From contig OY776129.1 in assembly GCA_963675135.1 (NCBI GenBank), forward strand, positions 62,001,028-62,065,027: a stretch of DNA of 64,000 nt, written 5' to 3'. Below are positions 24,600 to 36,770 of this stretch, in pieces. Within the stretch, counting starts at the first letter, position 1; every line of letters starts with the position of its first letter. Source of the stretch: Galeopsis tetrahit (lineage: Eukaryota > Streptophyta > Magnoliopsida > Lamiales > Lamiaceae). The notes under the pieces were generated by a model. That model was given only the letters and a program-made list of their open reading frames with translations. It did no database searches and was not told where the DNA came from. Both the position numbers and the translations under genes were made by a program.

Positions 24600-24860
24600 C
24601 CTTGAAACTGAAACGGGGCGGCGGCGTTTGAAGGAGGAAGGGGAGGGGGCGCGACGGCGGCCGCGTCGCTTGGTCTTCTCTTCAAACGGAGGGGTCGCGG
24701 CGACGGAAGAAGCTTCAAACGGAGGGGTGAGGAGGTGGGCCGCCTGCGCAGTGGGCGGTGTGGGGCCGCCGCGACGAAATGGAGGTGTAAAAATGGGTAG
24801 GCGGCGTAGAGAGAAATGGAGGTGGGTGTTTGAATATGAGAAGAAGAGAGAATGAAGGAG
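24600..24860. other. GC-rich island of unknown nature
   Basis: A ~250-bp block with CGGCGG, GCGACGG and CGCGGCGACG strings, GC far above the surroundings. It is open on the minus strand (24913-24563) as a Pro/Arg/Ala-rich low-complexity frame and also open on the plus strand. It may be a captured first exon or 5' end inside an unidentified TE. No domain recognised. Confidence 0.45.
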
Positions 24861-25169
24861 TTAGGGTTTAAATTGAGAGGGTAATTTTGGAATTTCCAAG
24901 TGGGTGTTCTCATCCATTTTGTGTGTCCTCATCGCGTGGGTGTCCTCATATGATCTGTGTGTGCCTTTAGCCGCGCCCTTTTTTAATTTCAGTTTGGGCC
25001 CTTCAGTTTCTCTTCTTATTTTCTTATGGGCTTCTCTCTTCTTTTTCTTAGGCCCATTGACACTCCTTTTGCCTTGGTCTAAATTTTGCATGCAATTAAT
25101 GTCTACAGTGTTTGGCCAATTTTTGTTCAAACGTGGCTCGTCTCGAGCAAGGAAAACTCTAAAACAGTC

Positions 25170-25181
25170 TAAATTTACACA

Positions 25182-25214
<33 letters not shown>
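25170..25214. repeat. (AC)n(A)n microsatellite
   Basis: About eleven AC units followed by an uninterrupted A run of about 20. Confidence 0.95.
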
Positions 25215-25329
25215 CATCACAAAATTTGACAACCACAAAATAATAAGTCCAAAGACTTCAGAAATTATCAAATTAATTCTTACAAAATCACAAATTAAAG
25301 TACAAATCATCAACAATCTCTCAAATGAG

Positions 25330-27579
25330 GTGGTGCTTCTTAGATCGAGCTAGCCAAACGAAAAAAGAAATATCATAAAGCTCAGTTGCCTCGATCGGAT
25401 GAGGACTAGTTTGTCCGAAGTAAAATTCAAGTTTTAGATAATCATAATTGTTTTGGTGCAATCGGTCACCTGACCTCTAGTCAAAAATTATAAAAATCTC
25501 AATAGAAAGAATTTGGGACGGTTCCGTAGTTGATCAAGGCGTGAAGCTCTACCTTGGCCTCGTCAGTCAGTCGGGAAATCTCGTGGAACCTGAACCTTTT
25601 CAGAGCTCGAGCAAAGATTTAATGAGAGACGAGTTAGAACTAGGTGAGATTTTTAATTAGATATTAATAATTTTTATCATTCTTATTAAATTTTTAGAAT
25701 TTGTAATTTTTTATCTACACATTTTCAGATTTTTAATTAGATTTTAGAATTTTTAATTTACACATTTTTTTTATTTTTGGAATTGTGGAATTTTAAAAAA
25801 TTTATTTTTTAATATTACACATTTTAGAATTTTTAATAAGATTTTTAGAATATTTTATTTTCAAACTTAAAGAACATAAATTGTAAATGGCCAGAATCTT
25901 AATTTGTTTCAAACATGTGTGCCACATGCTCACGATACCTGTGAATTTAAAAATTAGATAAAAAAAAAATAATAACGTAAATTAAAAAGATAAATACTTA
26001 AAATTGAATTATATCTAAGTTAAGTTATGGGAGAGTAAAATAAAATTATAGGGCAGAACAACTTGGACAACAATTTAATTTGCTTTTACAACTTTAGAGT
26101 AGTAAATAGAGCACTTTTGCGAGTGTGAAACAGATGAGGAGATGAAATATTTGAGACATAATAAATGTATATTTTATAAATATGAAAATCGAATTACATT
26201 GAGGTTAATAAAGTGATGAAGTGTTAGTTAAGGGTGAACAACTCTTGTTGCGTTTTTTATCTTTTTGCTAAAAAAAAAACTCTTGTTGCAGTTTGACATC
26301 ATATTCATATTGACATGAGCTGAGTTGAATCTCTTAATTAATATAATAGGGTGACTCATGCACCTCCACTTCTATGACCACCAACTTCCTCCACAATTTG
26401 ATCATAAAATTAATCTTCAAGGATGATCATTCTTTGAAAGAGCCACTAAAACAAAACCTCAAGGTTAATGTTAGTAACCGAATTAGGACGCCCCCACACC
26501 GTTAGAGGTTCTTTGGGTAGCTCGTCATCACAATTATTGATATCTTCAGACTTCAACACCTTAGTAAGAGTTAGTTGCCGAGATTGTAGCATATCTTAAC
26601 GCTAAATGGCAGAAGAAGTTGGAATATTACCTCAACGCTCACTTGGAGCTTTCTGTCAAAATTTCTGAGAGAGCGTTCTGTCAACAGACGGTGTCAGTAC
26701 AAGTGTTGTAAGTGTTAGAAGAGGTGGTCAAGCTCCGGGGGCTAAGAATCCAACAGAGGGCCCATTGACGAGGGTAAGAACTTCTTGAACGACTACGATG
26801 AGTGATGGAGTCGAAAGGATGGTCGTGCCCAAATATGTAGATCCCATTAGGATCTACTGCAGGAGGGGGAGGAGGATAATCCGTTTGTGGAGTCGCCGTT
26901 CGACTGAACTCTGATTGACGTTAATTAAATTAATGAAAATTTAATTTGGCAAAGAAATGATATTTCTTGTCAACGTCCAACAATTTAGCTAGGATCAAGC
27001 TTGTGTTCACTAAATTGTAATTTTAATTTGATTCTAATGTATTAAATTTAAAAATAATAATTAAATAATTAAAAATATATATAAATCACTTAAAATTCAA
27101 TAACATCTAATATCATATTATTACATTTTCACATTAATATAAAAGGTCCATTTCTTCAATCGTTTAAAGAAAAGAAAATTGACGTTTTCTTTAAAATAGA
27201 AAGTTGCCAGACAAACATACTAATGGCCGACTCACTTTTTACCATAATTACGATAGAATCATTCAAAAATGAGAATTTAAATCAATTGAATTACTTCACA
27301 TGTCACCTATCTGTCAGTTTTAAGAAGAAAAATGATTATATACAATCGAATATTTACTTGGAGAGAAAGTCTACAATACATTATACGGAGTACTTAAACT
27401 GCTTTTTTTTTTTTTTTACAGATTTTTTCTTCTCTTTTCTTCAGTTCTTCTCCTTCTTTCTTTCTTCTCTGTTCTCTCTTTTAAGCGGCCATCCTTTATT
27501 CACACATCTCACGCATTTCGCACACTCGGAAAACACAAATGGCATTGATTAAAAATGAATTAGGCCTTTACTCACAATT
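25330..27579. other. Intergenic; dispersed repeat and possible coding relic
   Basis: Contains dispersed-repeat copy 2 (25680-26050). At 26490-26925 composition becomes balanced. On the minus strand about 65 codons around 26925-26730 are open and rich in Pro/Asp/Ser (PPPPPAVDPNGIYIFGHDHP), perhaps a decayed exon. I cannot name it. Confidence 0.45.
25680..26050. repeat. Dispersed AT-rich repeat, copy 2
   Basis: Same order of motifs as 16970-17330, in the same orientation. A shorter inverted relic is at about 37855-37945. Confidence 0.5.
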
Positions 27580-29000
27580 GAGACTGCGAAGTGATACAAT
27601 TTTCACTTTTAAAAAATACCAAATAATTGTTGGATAAAATAATACTAGCATTCATCTCAATTTTCACTTTTAAAATAAAATGATTAATTTGTCAGGTGCG
27701 GATGAATTCATTATGATTATATTCGAGGAGTACAATTTTCACTCTTAATAAATGGCAAATAATTGACTTGTAAACTAATGCTATAATTCATCTGAATTTT
27801 CACTTTTAAAAATAAAAAATTAATTCTCAAGTGTGAATGATTCCATTACAATTTCAAGAATGAATAGGCCTCCAGTGAGACTGTGAAGTAATACAACAAT
27901 TTTCACTTTAAAAAAAAAAGAAGGGCAAATAATTAATGTGTAAAATAATTCATCTCAATTTTTACTTTCAGTTTTTGAAAAGAAATGTCAAGTGTGAATG
28001 ATTCCATTACAATTATATTCAAGAATGTATTCAAGTATGAAGTAATATAATTTTCACTTTTTAAAAAAATGACAAATAATTCACGTGTAAAGTAATACTG
28101 CAATTCATCTCAATTTTCACTTTTAAAAAGAAAATATTAATTTGTCGAGTATAAATGATTTCATTATAATTATATTCAAGAGTGAATCGGTCTCGAGTGA
28201 AACTGTGAAGCAATACAATTTTTTAATCTTAAAAAACGGCAAATAATTGACGTGGAAAGTAATACAACTCATCTCAATTTTCGCTTTTAAAAAGTAAAGA
28301 TTAATTTTCCTAAGTGTGTGATTTCATTACAATTATGAAGAGTATCACTTATGTGAAATATATATAATTGAGATAGTTCTTAAAATTGCACTATTTTACG
28401 CGTTAGATTTCGGCTCATTTTACCTTATTTACTTGACATGTAAAGTAATACTACAATTCATCTCAATTTTCACATTTAAAGAGAAAAGATTAATTTATCA
28501 AGTGTGAACGATTTTATTGCAATTGTATTTAAGAACGAATAGGTATGAGTGAGATTGTGAAGTTGTACAATTTTCACATTTAAACAAAGGGCAAAGCAAT
28601 ACAATTCATCTCAATTTTCACTTTTAGAAGGAAAAGATTAATTTGTCAAGTATGAATAATTCCGTTAAAATTATATTTAAGAATGAATAGGTCTGGGTGA
28701 AAATATGAAGTTATGCAATTTTCACTTTTAAAAAACAACAAATAGTTGATGTGTAACCATTCATCTCGATTTTCACTTTTAAAAAGAAAATATTAACTCG
28801 TTAAATGTGAATGATTCCATTATAATTATATTCAAGAACAAAAAAGTAATACTCCTATTTTCAATTTAAAATTAAAAAATTCTATAAATAATTGGTGTGT
28901 AAATAAAATACAATTCATCTTAATTTTTACTTTTAAAAGGAAAATATTAACTTGTCAAGGGTAAATGACCATTACAACTATTTAAAATAAAATTGAACAC
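27580..29000. repeat. Tandem array of ~150-165-bp units (array A)
   Basis: The anchor TTCATCTCAATTTTCACTTTT (or close variant) recurs at 27651, 27787, 27950, 28104, 28268, 28457, 28605, 28760 and 28914. Each unit also holds GTCAAGTGTGAATGATTCCA, ATTATATTCAAGAATGAATAGG and GGCAAATAATTGACGTGTAA. Divergence between units is considerable, so the array is old. A related array lies at 44250-46190, and both precede an ALP1-like gene. Confidence 0.85.
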
Positions 29001-29746
29001 GTGTCGCCTGAAATTGTCTCTCACTTTTATACTATAAATTTGTAATTGATAAAATAAATTTTTAATTTGCACAAAACTCTTTCATGTTATGTATTTTTAA
29101 AATGAAAAGTTATCATCACTTATAAATTTCATAATTCCTGGGCTTTACAATCTTATCTAATAGTGTTTTGAAGTAAAGTAAAATGTAAATACTGTATAAA
29201 AATTGAACGATGTCTCGTACACGAGATCGTCTCACATAAAACTTCCTCAATTTAAAAGTAACAAAAACTTTTATGAAATTTCATCACATGTATATTACAT
29301 AACCTGCAAGTTTACAATTCTAATTATTTTTAAAATAAAATAAAGTATAAATGTTAAAATATGAAGTTTTGACTCATAAGTTCGTCTCACACAAGATTCC
29401 CTCTTGAAAAGTATTGTGAGATGATCTCCTACAATTTTTTGTGTTGAAGGTTATATTTAATAAATTGTTCTAATCTTAATGAAATCAAATTGAAATAAAT
29501 TGTTTATCCCAGAACTCTATGGAACACAATGTTTGCATCTTGTAATATTAGAAAATACAATCCTACAGGGAGTATTTGATTTATGGAATATGAAATATGG
29601 AAATATTTTTGCTAGTACTATACTACTAATATATATATATATCGCTCTCCCACTCCTCACCCCTCTCTCTCAGACACACCCCTTCTCTCTCTCTCTCTCT
29701 CTCTCGATACAGAGAAGTAACGAAACCCATGTAAGCATAGTCTTCA
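29001..29746. other. Intergenic between array A and the ALP1-like promoter copy
   Basis: AT-rich, no gene. Ends with a TA run (29627-29642) and a (CT)n pyrimidine tract (29682-29705), typical of DNA near plant promoters. Confidence 0.55.
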
Positions 29747-30112
29747 CACAGCCCCAACTGCTGTCTACATCTCCCATTACTCTTTACACATTGTCTTAAA
29801 CAAACACTAACCCCAAAAAGATGTGTCTTTCTTCAAGATTTCTCCAAGCTTCCTCATTAAGCATCTCTGCTCTGCTCCTTTATCATAATTCTTTTCAATT
29901 TGCATGCTATAAAAACACCATACACGCACACACCATCTCTCTAATCACTTAGATATATATATATGTTGAGGTTGAGGTTGTTATATGGCTTTGTACTTGC
30001 ATGTTCTTTGTTCTTACAACTTGTTCATGATCTTTTTATGTCCATGGCATTCAATACTGGTTTATCACAAATGGGTCTGACTTATTTTTTTAATTCTAAC
30101 TCACTTTTTTCT
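29747..30112 (+). promoter_or_regulatory. Promoter/leader of ALP1-like gene A (duplicated at 34113-34487)
   Basis: Contains the TATA box TATAAAA (29908-29914) within TGCATGCTATAAAAACACC, about 263 bases before the ATG. The whole segment is nearly identical to 34113-34487 and clearly related to 46360-46600 before gene B, where the TATA box reads TACAAAA. Confidence 0.65.
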
Positions 30113-30176
30113 TGATCTCTTGAAATTAGTGGGGGGTTTCTAGGTTTTGACTCAATTGAATTTTCTCTCTCTATCA

Positions 30177-33100
30177 ATGGCACCTCTGAGAGGAAATAGA
30201 AGGAAGAGGAAAGTGGAAAACAATGAAGAGGAGAAGAAATCTTTGATTCATGGGTCTCCGGGAGATGGGTTTGGAGAGTGGTGGGATGTTTTATCAAAGA
30301 AAGCTGCTGGTAAATTCATAAGTGTTATATTCTTTAGATAATTTTATTGAATTTGATTGAATATTTGTTTTTGATTGGATTGAGAATTTGTTTTGCTCTA
30401 ATTCAATTTTTGGTCTGACGTTACAATTGGTGTTCTTGTTACAATTAGGATCCCTAATTGAATTTTCATGTTTTTATTTAATTAATCTATGCTAATTCGT
30501 TGCGCGTTTATTAATTCGTTGCTCGATTCTTCAATGCGACCATGATACGGAAAGGAAATTTGTGTGCCGAGACGAAAAATCTTGAGAAATTCGTGTTTTA
30601 TATCGCGGATTGATATGTATTTGTTTTAATGCATTAGCAACTTCATTGGAAGATTCAGGAAAAAAATCATTGGCTTTTTTAAAAGAAAGTTTTTAATTTC
30701 CTTTTATATCAGAAGAAGTTGATTCTTATGAGTCTAGATGTTACAAAATGCAGTGTTGTTAAGTTCATCAGAGGCTCAGAAGGTCATAGACTAAGATGTA
30801 AACAGTCTTTCCTAATATACGAATAGAAAAATGTGCTTGATCTGGTTTATTTTTTTGACTTGTTAGGACATTAGTTGCATATGTTTGATTGGAGTCAAGA
30901 TGTTGCGTATTGTGTTATTTCATTAGTATGTGGCATGATCTGTGCTGTTTTTTTCTTGTGGATATATTTATCAAAGTATTCCAATTGTTGCTTCAATGTT
31001 TATGAAGATACAAAACTATTTTGATGAACCTCGAACGACTGTTCTAGACATATTTCAATTGTTAGAATTTTGAGAAAAGTAGCATTACAGCCTAAGCTGC
31101 TTTCTTAGATGAACAAACTATGTGAAAAACAACAGGTTAACCTAACTACAAAAGTATTTTTTGTGCATTAGACAATCTTGATAGCTGGTGTATTTTGTTG
31201 AATTAATGGAACATTCATAGACATAAACCAGCATATCATTCATATCGACATTATTTGTCATCTATTGTCAGTTTGTTTTTTCATGTAAGAAAATCAGTCC
31301 CCTGATCCGTTCCATGAAGTTGACCTGAAATCAGCGTACAAATTGTTATAGTTTTGCATGTACAGTGACTTGTTATTTTTTAATGTTTGTCTTCGTCTGG
31401 CTATCCTTCAAAATGTTGATATCTCTTTAACAAGATACAAGGTCCTGTTACTCTATATCTTTAAATTCTGTTTCAGTGAAATTAAATGAGTTAGCACTTT
31501 GCTTTTTTCAACTGGGTGTCCTCCTTTCAGATATTAGGGCCTTATATTTTCATACACGAGTTGATATGATTTTTTTTCCAACTTGACTAAGTGCATTATT
31601 TATAGTGAATGGTGATATGATATCTTCCGTTATTTGATAATGAACTCTAAAATTATTTTGTGATGTTTTGAAGTGCATTTTCAGTAATCTTGTAAGTCTT
31701 ATACATATAACAGAAGTACGCAAGCAGAATGCTTATAAAATGATCTTAAGGGCATCATGGATTAAGAAAGTGGGGCGTTGAAGTTGTGTTTATATGCTGC
31801 TTAGGAGTCGAGAAAATGGTTTGTAGGCTTAGCTGGATTCAATCATAATAGTTGAACTACTCTGATCACTGTCTCAGTTAATATGATCACTTCACCTCGT
31901 TTAGTGAAAGTGAGTAAATCTTGTGTCACTTCATCCCTTCGACAAGACAGTTTTTTTTTTTAGTTCCTCTCTCTTTTATTTTATGTTTCTTTTGTGATCT
32001 TGGTCCTAAAAGTTTAGTGTTGTAAAGAGCCTAAGTACTTCACGATCGGATTATCATTTATTTATGTGTCAATGTGTGTGAGATAAGTGGGATAAGATCG
32101 ACTTCCTATTGTATGGACTCTTGAGAAATACTCCAAATGAAGTCGAAATTGTCCTTCACTTTGATTAAGTCATTCTGCAACTCAGACTGTATAATCTTGT
32201 CTTGCAGGCGAGCCGTCGACATCTCGGGGAGTTGACACCTTCAGATCTATTTTCGGGATGTCCCGAAAAACCTTTGACTACATTTGTTCACTAGTCAAGG
32301 ATCGAATGATGTCCCGAACTCATTATACTTTCATAAATGGTAACCCCATGTCTCTTCAAGACCAAGTGGCCTTAGCACTGAGAAGGCTTGGCTCGGGCAA
32401 CTCGTTAATTTTGACCGGTGACTCATTCGGGACCCACCACTCGACCGTCTCCCAGGTGACGTGGCGCTTCGTGGAGGCCATTGAAGAAAAGCAGCTCCTC
32501 CACCTCAGCTGGCCTTCTACTGAAGAAGAATTAGCCAAGATAAAATGCAAGTTTGAAAAAATTCGAGGGCTCCCCAATTGTTGTGGTGCAATCGACACCA
32601 CGCATATCTCAATGCAACTGACGTCATCCGATCAGGACGCTAGCTATTGGTTGGATAGTAAAGAAAAGCACAGCATGATCCTACAAGGAATCGTCGATGC
32701 TGACATGCGGTTTCGGGACGTAGTTGCGGGGTGGCCGGGGCAGGTAAGCGAATCTTTGGTCCTCCAAAGCTCGAGTTTCTTCAAAAAATGTCAAAACAAG
32801 GAGAATCTGAGCGGGAGCACGATATTCTTGTCTGAAGAAACGGAGCTAGGGGAATACATCATAGGCGATCAAGCGTTTCCGTTGTTGCCTTGGCTAATGA
32901 GTCCGTTTCAAGGGAAAAAACTGTCGGAGAGCAAAATCGACTTCAACAAGAGGCTGTTGGCTAGTCATTTTGTTGCTCATAAGGCTATGGTGAGGTTGAA
33001 GGAAACGTGGAAAATGATCAAAGGCGGTCTGTGGAGACCGGACAAGAACAAGTTGCCGAGGATTATTCTGGCGTGTTGCATTCTTCACAACATTATTATA

Positions 33101-33244
33101 GACAAAGAGGATCATGAAGATTTGGAGCATTTTCCTTCAATTCTTCTGCATGATGCAGGATATAAACAAGAATTTTGTGAAGATGTTGATAAGAATGGAT
33201 CTATTGCAAGGGACAAGTTGGTCAAATATTTCTCCGGGAGATAG
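30177..33244 (+). CDS. ALP1-like: ALP1-like protein, domesticated PIF/Harbinger transposase (gene A)
   Basis: Exon 1 30177-30309, intron of 1,898 bp, exon 2 32208-33244; 389 residues with no interruption. The N-terminus is basic (MAPLRGNRRKRKVE) with a conserved GEWWD patch. A helix-turn-helix-like region follows at ~92-136 (QDQVALALRRLGSG, GTHHSTVSQVTWRF), then the DDE_Tnp_4 nuclease fold (GLPNCCGAIDTTHI, AGWPG, EYIIGDQAFPLLPWL, LACCILHNIIID). In active Harbinger transposases the catalytic triad is Asp-Asp-Glu. Here the first Asp is kept (~174), the second is Glu (~226, VSESLVL) and the third is Ala (~301, VAHKAMVRLK). Nuclease activity is therefore unlikely. Arabidopsis relatives (ALP1 and At3g55350-type proteins) are host genes, ALP1 being a PRC2-associated antagonist of silencing. 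The paralogue is at 46689-50174. The first-exon and intron structure is shared. Confidence 0.9.
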
Positions 33245-33555
33245 AAATATTGTTTTTTTTTTAATTATTAGATTCATTACTTTTATTATAGAGGATTTGA
33301 AGTGGTGTATAAGGATCTGAAGTTTTCTGTTTGTTTGTTATAGATAGTATTTGTCACCTGTTGTGCATATATATTCTGATGAAAAATTAACATTTGTTGC
33401 AGAGAGGTGTTGTCTTGTGAATTGTAAAATCGTTTCGTTTCTGGTGAGTAGAGTAGTTTATTAATTAGTTGGAAAGAAAAATTCAAACTAAACTAATGAA
33501 TTATAGGTGAGTAGGGGTAGGTCATGCATTCAATTTAAATCATTCTGACATTATG
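33245..33555. other. 3' flank of gene A
   Basis: Should contain the 3' UTR and polyadenylation region. No further gene. Confidence 0.5.
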
Positions 33556-33786
33556 TTGTCTCTTCCCTTTTTTGTCCACAAAATGTAGTCACATACCATT
33601 TTTTGAAACTATCACCCTTCAACCATCACTTAATTACTCAAATTTTCATCAACTTTATTTACAAACAATCACTTTATTCACAATGGACCCCACAATACCC
33701 TACAATACACTTACTTTATCTATTTTTTTCTTAAAACATGTGCCCCACTCTAATGGGACTATTTTTCATGGATGGAGGGAATATAA
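33556..33786. mobile_element. Stowaway-like MITE (degenerate)
   Basis: The end CATGGATGGAGGGAATA, inverted, resembles the start CTCTTCCCTTTTTTGTCC. The interior is C/A-rich on one strand, as in other copies. Confidence 0.45.
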
Positions 33787-33802
33787 TATATGTATATTAT
33801 TA

Positions 33803-33899
33803 GGGTTGGATGGAGTTAGATGGTGAAATTCGTATGTGAAATCCCGAATTAGAACAGGACGGGGAGCGTTACGTCTGTGAGTCCCAAAACAAACACCCC
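33803..33899 (+). mobile_element. Internally deleted Tourist-like MITE
   Basis: 97 bp with the 3' half (GTGAAATCCCGAATTAGA, GTGAGTCCCAAAACAAACA) of the family at 37584-37849. Flanked by TTA and TAA. Confidence 0.6.
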
Positions 33900-33910
33900 T
33901 AATTTCTTCT

Positions 33911-34112
33911 TATAAGAAACGTACTCACTCTATTTCACAAAGATAAGTACATTTTTTTTTAATGTTTCAAATTATAGCAAAATTTCCCTTTTTATTTAAG
34001 TATTAAATGTTTTATTGATAATTTTACTCTTAATTAAACTCACTACTTTTAAATTCCAATTGTCTTTAGACAAAATAATTAACATGTATGGGAATAATAT
34101 ATATATATATCC
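33911..34112. other. AT-rich spacer with a Stowaway-like half
   Basis: GTACTCACTCTATTTCACAA resembles a Stowaway terminus, but no partner end is found before the duplicated promoter starts. Confidence 0.35.
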
Positions 34113-34487
34113 CACAGCCCCAACTACTATCTATATCTCTCGTTACTCTTTACACATTGTCTTAAACAAACACTAACCCCAAAAAGATGTGTCTTTCTTC
34201 AAGATTTCTCCAAGCTTCCTCATTAAGCATCTCTGCTCTGCTCCTTTATCATAATTCTTTTCAATTTGCATGCTATAAAAACACCATACACGCACACACC
34301 ATTCATTATCTCTCTCTAATCACTTAGATATATATATGTGTTGAGGTTGAGGTTGTTATATGGCTTTGTACTTGCATGTTCTTTGTTCTTACAACTTGTT
34401 CATGATCTGTTTATGTCCATGGCATTCAATAGTGGTTTATCACAAATGGGTCTGACTTATTTTTTAATTCTCACTCACTTTTTTCTT
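34113..34487 (+). repeat. Orphan duplicate of the ALP1-like promoter/leader
   Basis: About 375 bp nearly identical to 29747-30112, including the TATA box (34274-34280), GATGTGTCTTTCTTCAAG and CACAAATGGGTCTGACTTAT. The copy stops at TTTTTTCTT, about 65 bases before where an ATG would fall, and no coding exon follows. High identity suggests a recent duplication or gene-conversion event. Confidence 0.85.
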
Positions 34488-35699
34488 AAATATACATGAT
34501 AAAATACAATTTATAATATCAAAATTGATAACTTATGAGTTCAAATATAGTAAGTGAAATGAGACATTTGTCTAAACAACATTCTTATTAACTCATCACA
34601 TTATAGTAATTTTGGATATAGTTATCCACCTATCATTCATATGTTTTAAAAAATCACTAAATATATATTTATGAGGTGAATTGAGAATATATTTTCTTCC
34701 ACTATTAAAAATAAAATAAAACGTATAATTTTATACATATAAAAATAAAAATTTAAATAAGTTTGCATTATTTTTAAATTTTGCGATATTGTGCGATATA
34801 TTCGCGATATTTCTCGATTCCTGTTCAATTTTAAACTACGGTTGAATGATATCGATATCGATATCGACATCGATATCTATATTTTGCAATATATTCGCGA
34901 TACTCGGAAAAAAATACATTAGACCCCAATATTCATATCGCAATATCCAAATTTGCGATAAATCCGCGATATTTTCATCCTTGGTTATAAATACACATGA
35001 ATTTAAGATCGGGCTGCCATTAAAATTTTGATCGAAAAAAACATCCTTAGAAATAAAATTCGGAACAAGAAAAAAAGATACATTCTCTAAAACCAACCAA
35101 CCAATCAATACAATAAAAATCTGTAAAAATTAATGAAATTCAAAATGATCGAGACAGGAAAAAGAATTCATTGGGAACCAAAAGCATTGTTCCATCGACC
35201 CGCATACGTGACGACAAAGTGTAATTCATTGTCGAACCCTGTTGGTGAATCGTGCATCTAAATTATACGATGTAATTAATACAATTGAGTTAAAATTTTA
35301 ATTTAATTTTAATATAAAAATAAACAATTTAATTAAACAATTAAAAATATATTTGAATAACTTAAAATCTAATTATACCCTTATTTCATTGCACCCAAGA
35401 ATTTATCAACAAATTAAGAGAGATCAGTTCTTTTTTATTGTTTTCCTTTCCATAACTCCAACTTTTGGACTCAATTTACTATTAAAATTATTAATTTACT
35501 AGTATTAAATTTGAATTGAACGGTAAAACCATCTACAACAATAATTGAACCCAAATTTTATCACAATTAGAATATTATCTTAGACTACCCCATATTAACC
35601 TATTTTATTTTCTAGCTTATCAAACATTAGATATATAATTTTATGTTTACATTTAAATCAAACAGATTAAACATAAATACAAAAAAAGGATAATTAAGC
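34488..35699. other. Intergenic with GATATC repeat
   Basis: No gene. At 34845-34880 there is an ATCGATATCGATATCGACAT repeat set within a ~200-bp region of repeated GCGATAT / ATATCGC strings, a likely relic of an unidentified inverted-repeat element (34780-34990). Confidence 0.5.
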
Positions 35700-36430
35700 A
35701 AAATATTTTTTTTACTGCTACTTAGTATCGGCAATAGATCTGAAAAAGTATCTAAAAATATCAAATTTAGATATTTGTACCCTGTCAAAGTAAAGACCAC
35801 AATATATATGTTTGGAATAGATTCCATTTTGAAAGAGTTGAAAAAACACTATCTCGTTGAAAGGTTCTATACATCTGCCCTTTCTCAACGTATTTCTTTA
35901 GACAAAGACTCTGTTTTTTCCTCTTTTCGAATGGTTAATATTTCTCAAAACATGGAGTTAGAATCAAACCCACATTTGAATTGAGATATTGATGCAAGTT
36001 CTTCCCTTCTGAATCAGATATATTCATATCTAAAAGAGGTTGACAATAAGTTCTTTCAAAATTGACTATTATTCCCTCTGTATGAACCCGTTCCAATGCA
36101 ATAGTCAAGAATTATTGACGATATCGAGCTGGAACAACTTGTTCGTCCTAAATATCCTGATTCAACGCCAAAGGGTTTCTTGCTGCTAGCATATATAATA
36201 TTCATCTCGACCGGGTGATAAATTAATAAAGCAATTGTAACTCTGTTGATCTCTCAGAAATTTCATAAAACAGGCTTTTTAGAGATTCCCAATAATCCAT
36301 CCTCACATGAATTGCTAAGGATTCAATAAGTTCAACATTGATTAATTCCATCCGACGTGTCAATGAGCAAATACAATAATAGTGACTATGATGGATATCT
36401 CGTATCCGAAAACTAGCAGTTCGCCCTACA
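35700..36430 (-). pseudogene. ycf2: Nuclear copy of chloroplast DNA (ycf2 fragment)
   Basis: Minus-strand translation gives pieces of the chloroplast ycf2 product in correct order: NISDSEGKNLHQYLNSNVGL (about 36030-35970), KKQSLCLKKYVEKGQMYRTF (about 35910-35850) and TGYKYLNLIFLDTFSDLLP (about 35790-35730). Frameshifts and stops separate them, so this is a non-functional nuclear insertion (NUPT). The stretch upstream to 36430 (SFRIRDIHHSH, VRMDYWESLKSLFYEISERS) is colinear and likely the same gene, but I am less sure of it. ycf2 is a large essential plastid gene of the AAA-type import motor. This copy has no role. Confidence 0.8.
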
Positions 36431-36431
36431 A

Positions 36432-36565
36432 AAACTGAAAATTAAAGAAAGCTAGAAATTAGAAGTGAAAAACTGAAAATGAAATTAAAAACTGGAAATT
36501 AAACAAAGCTGGAAATTAAAGGTAAAAAACTGAAAATCAAATAAAAACTGAAAATTAAACTTAAA
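36432..36565. repeat. Low-complexity AAACTGAAAATTAAA repeat
   Basis: Degenerate 15-20-bp units built from AAACTGAAAATTAAA and GCTGGAAATTAAA, immediately beside the ycf2 copy. Confidence 0.7.
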
Positions 36566-36770
36566 TGTAAAAACAACTGGACTAAATTTGGAGATTATAA
36601 ACAACAAAAAATGGATTGTAGCAAATTTGAAGGGAAAAAAAAGTGGTGGCAAATTTGCCACCAACGGTTCATAAATAACAAAACGTGGTTGAATTTGAGT
36701 ATACATTGGAGTGTAAAAAAGTGTTCAATTGAAGTTTGGAGATATCTTACACAGTTTCGTAACTTAGGTG

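Noticed and set aside
24191..24855. Lys/Asn/Phe-rich plus-strand frames over the TTCGAA minisatellite
   Set aside because: The repeat period is a multiple of three, which keeps frames open. No protein-like content.
29500..29799. 99-codon frame with SLSLSLS tract
   Set aside because: Made by a (CT)n tract in the promoter region of gene A.
32356..33130. Minus-strand frames within exon 2 of gene A (and 49677-50084 in gene B)
   Set aside because: Antisense shadows of the DDE-domain exon.
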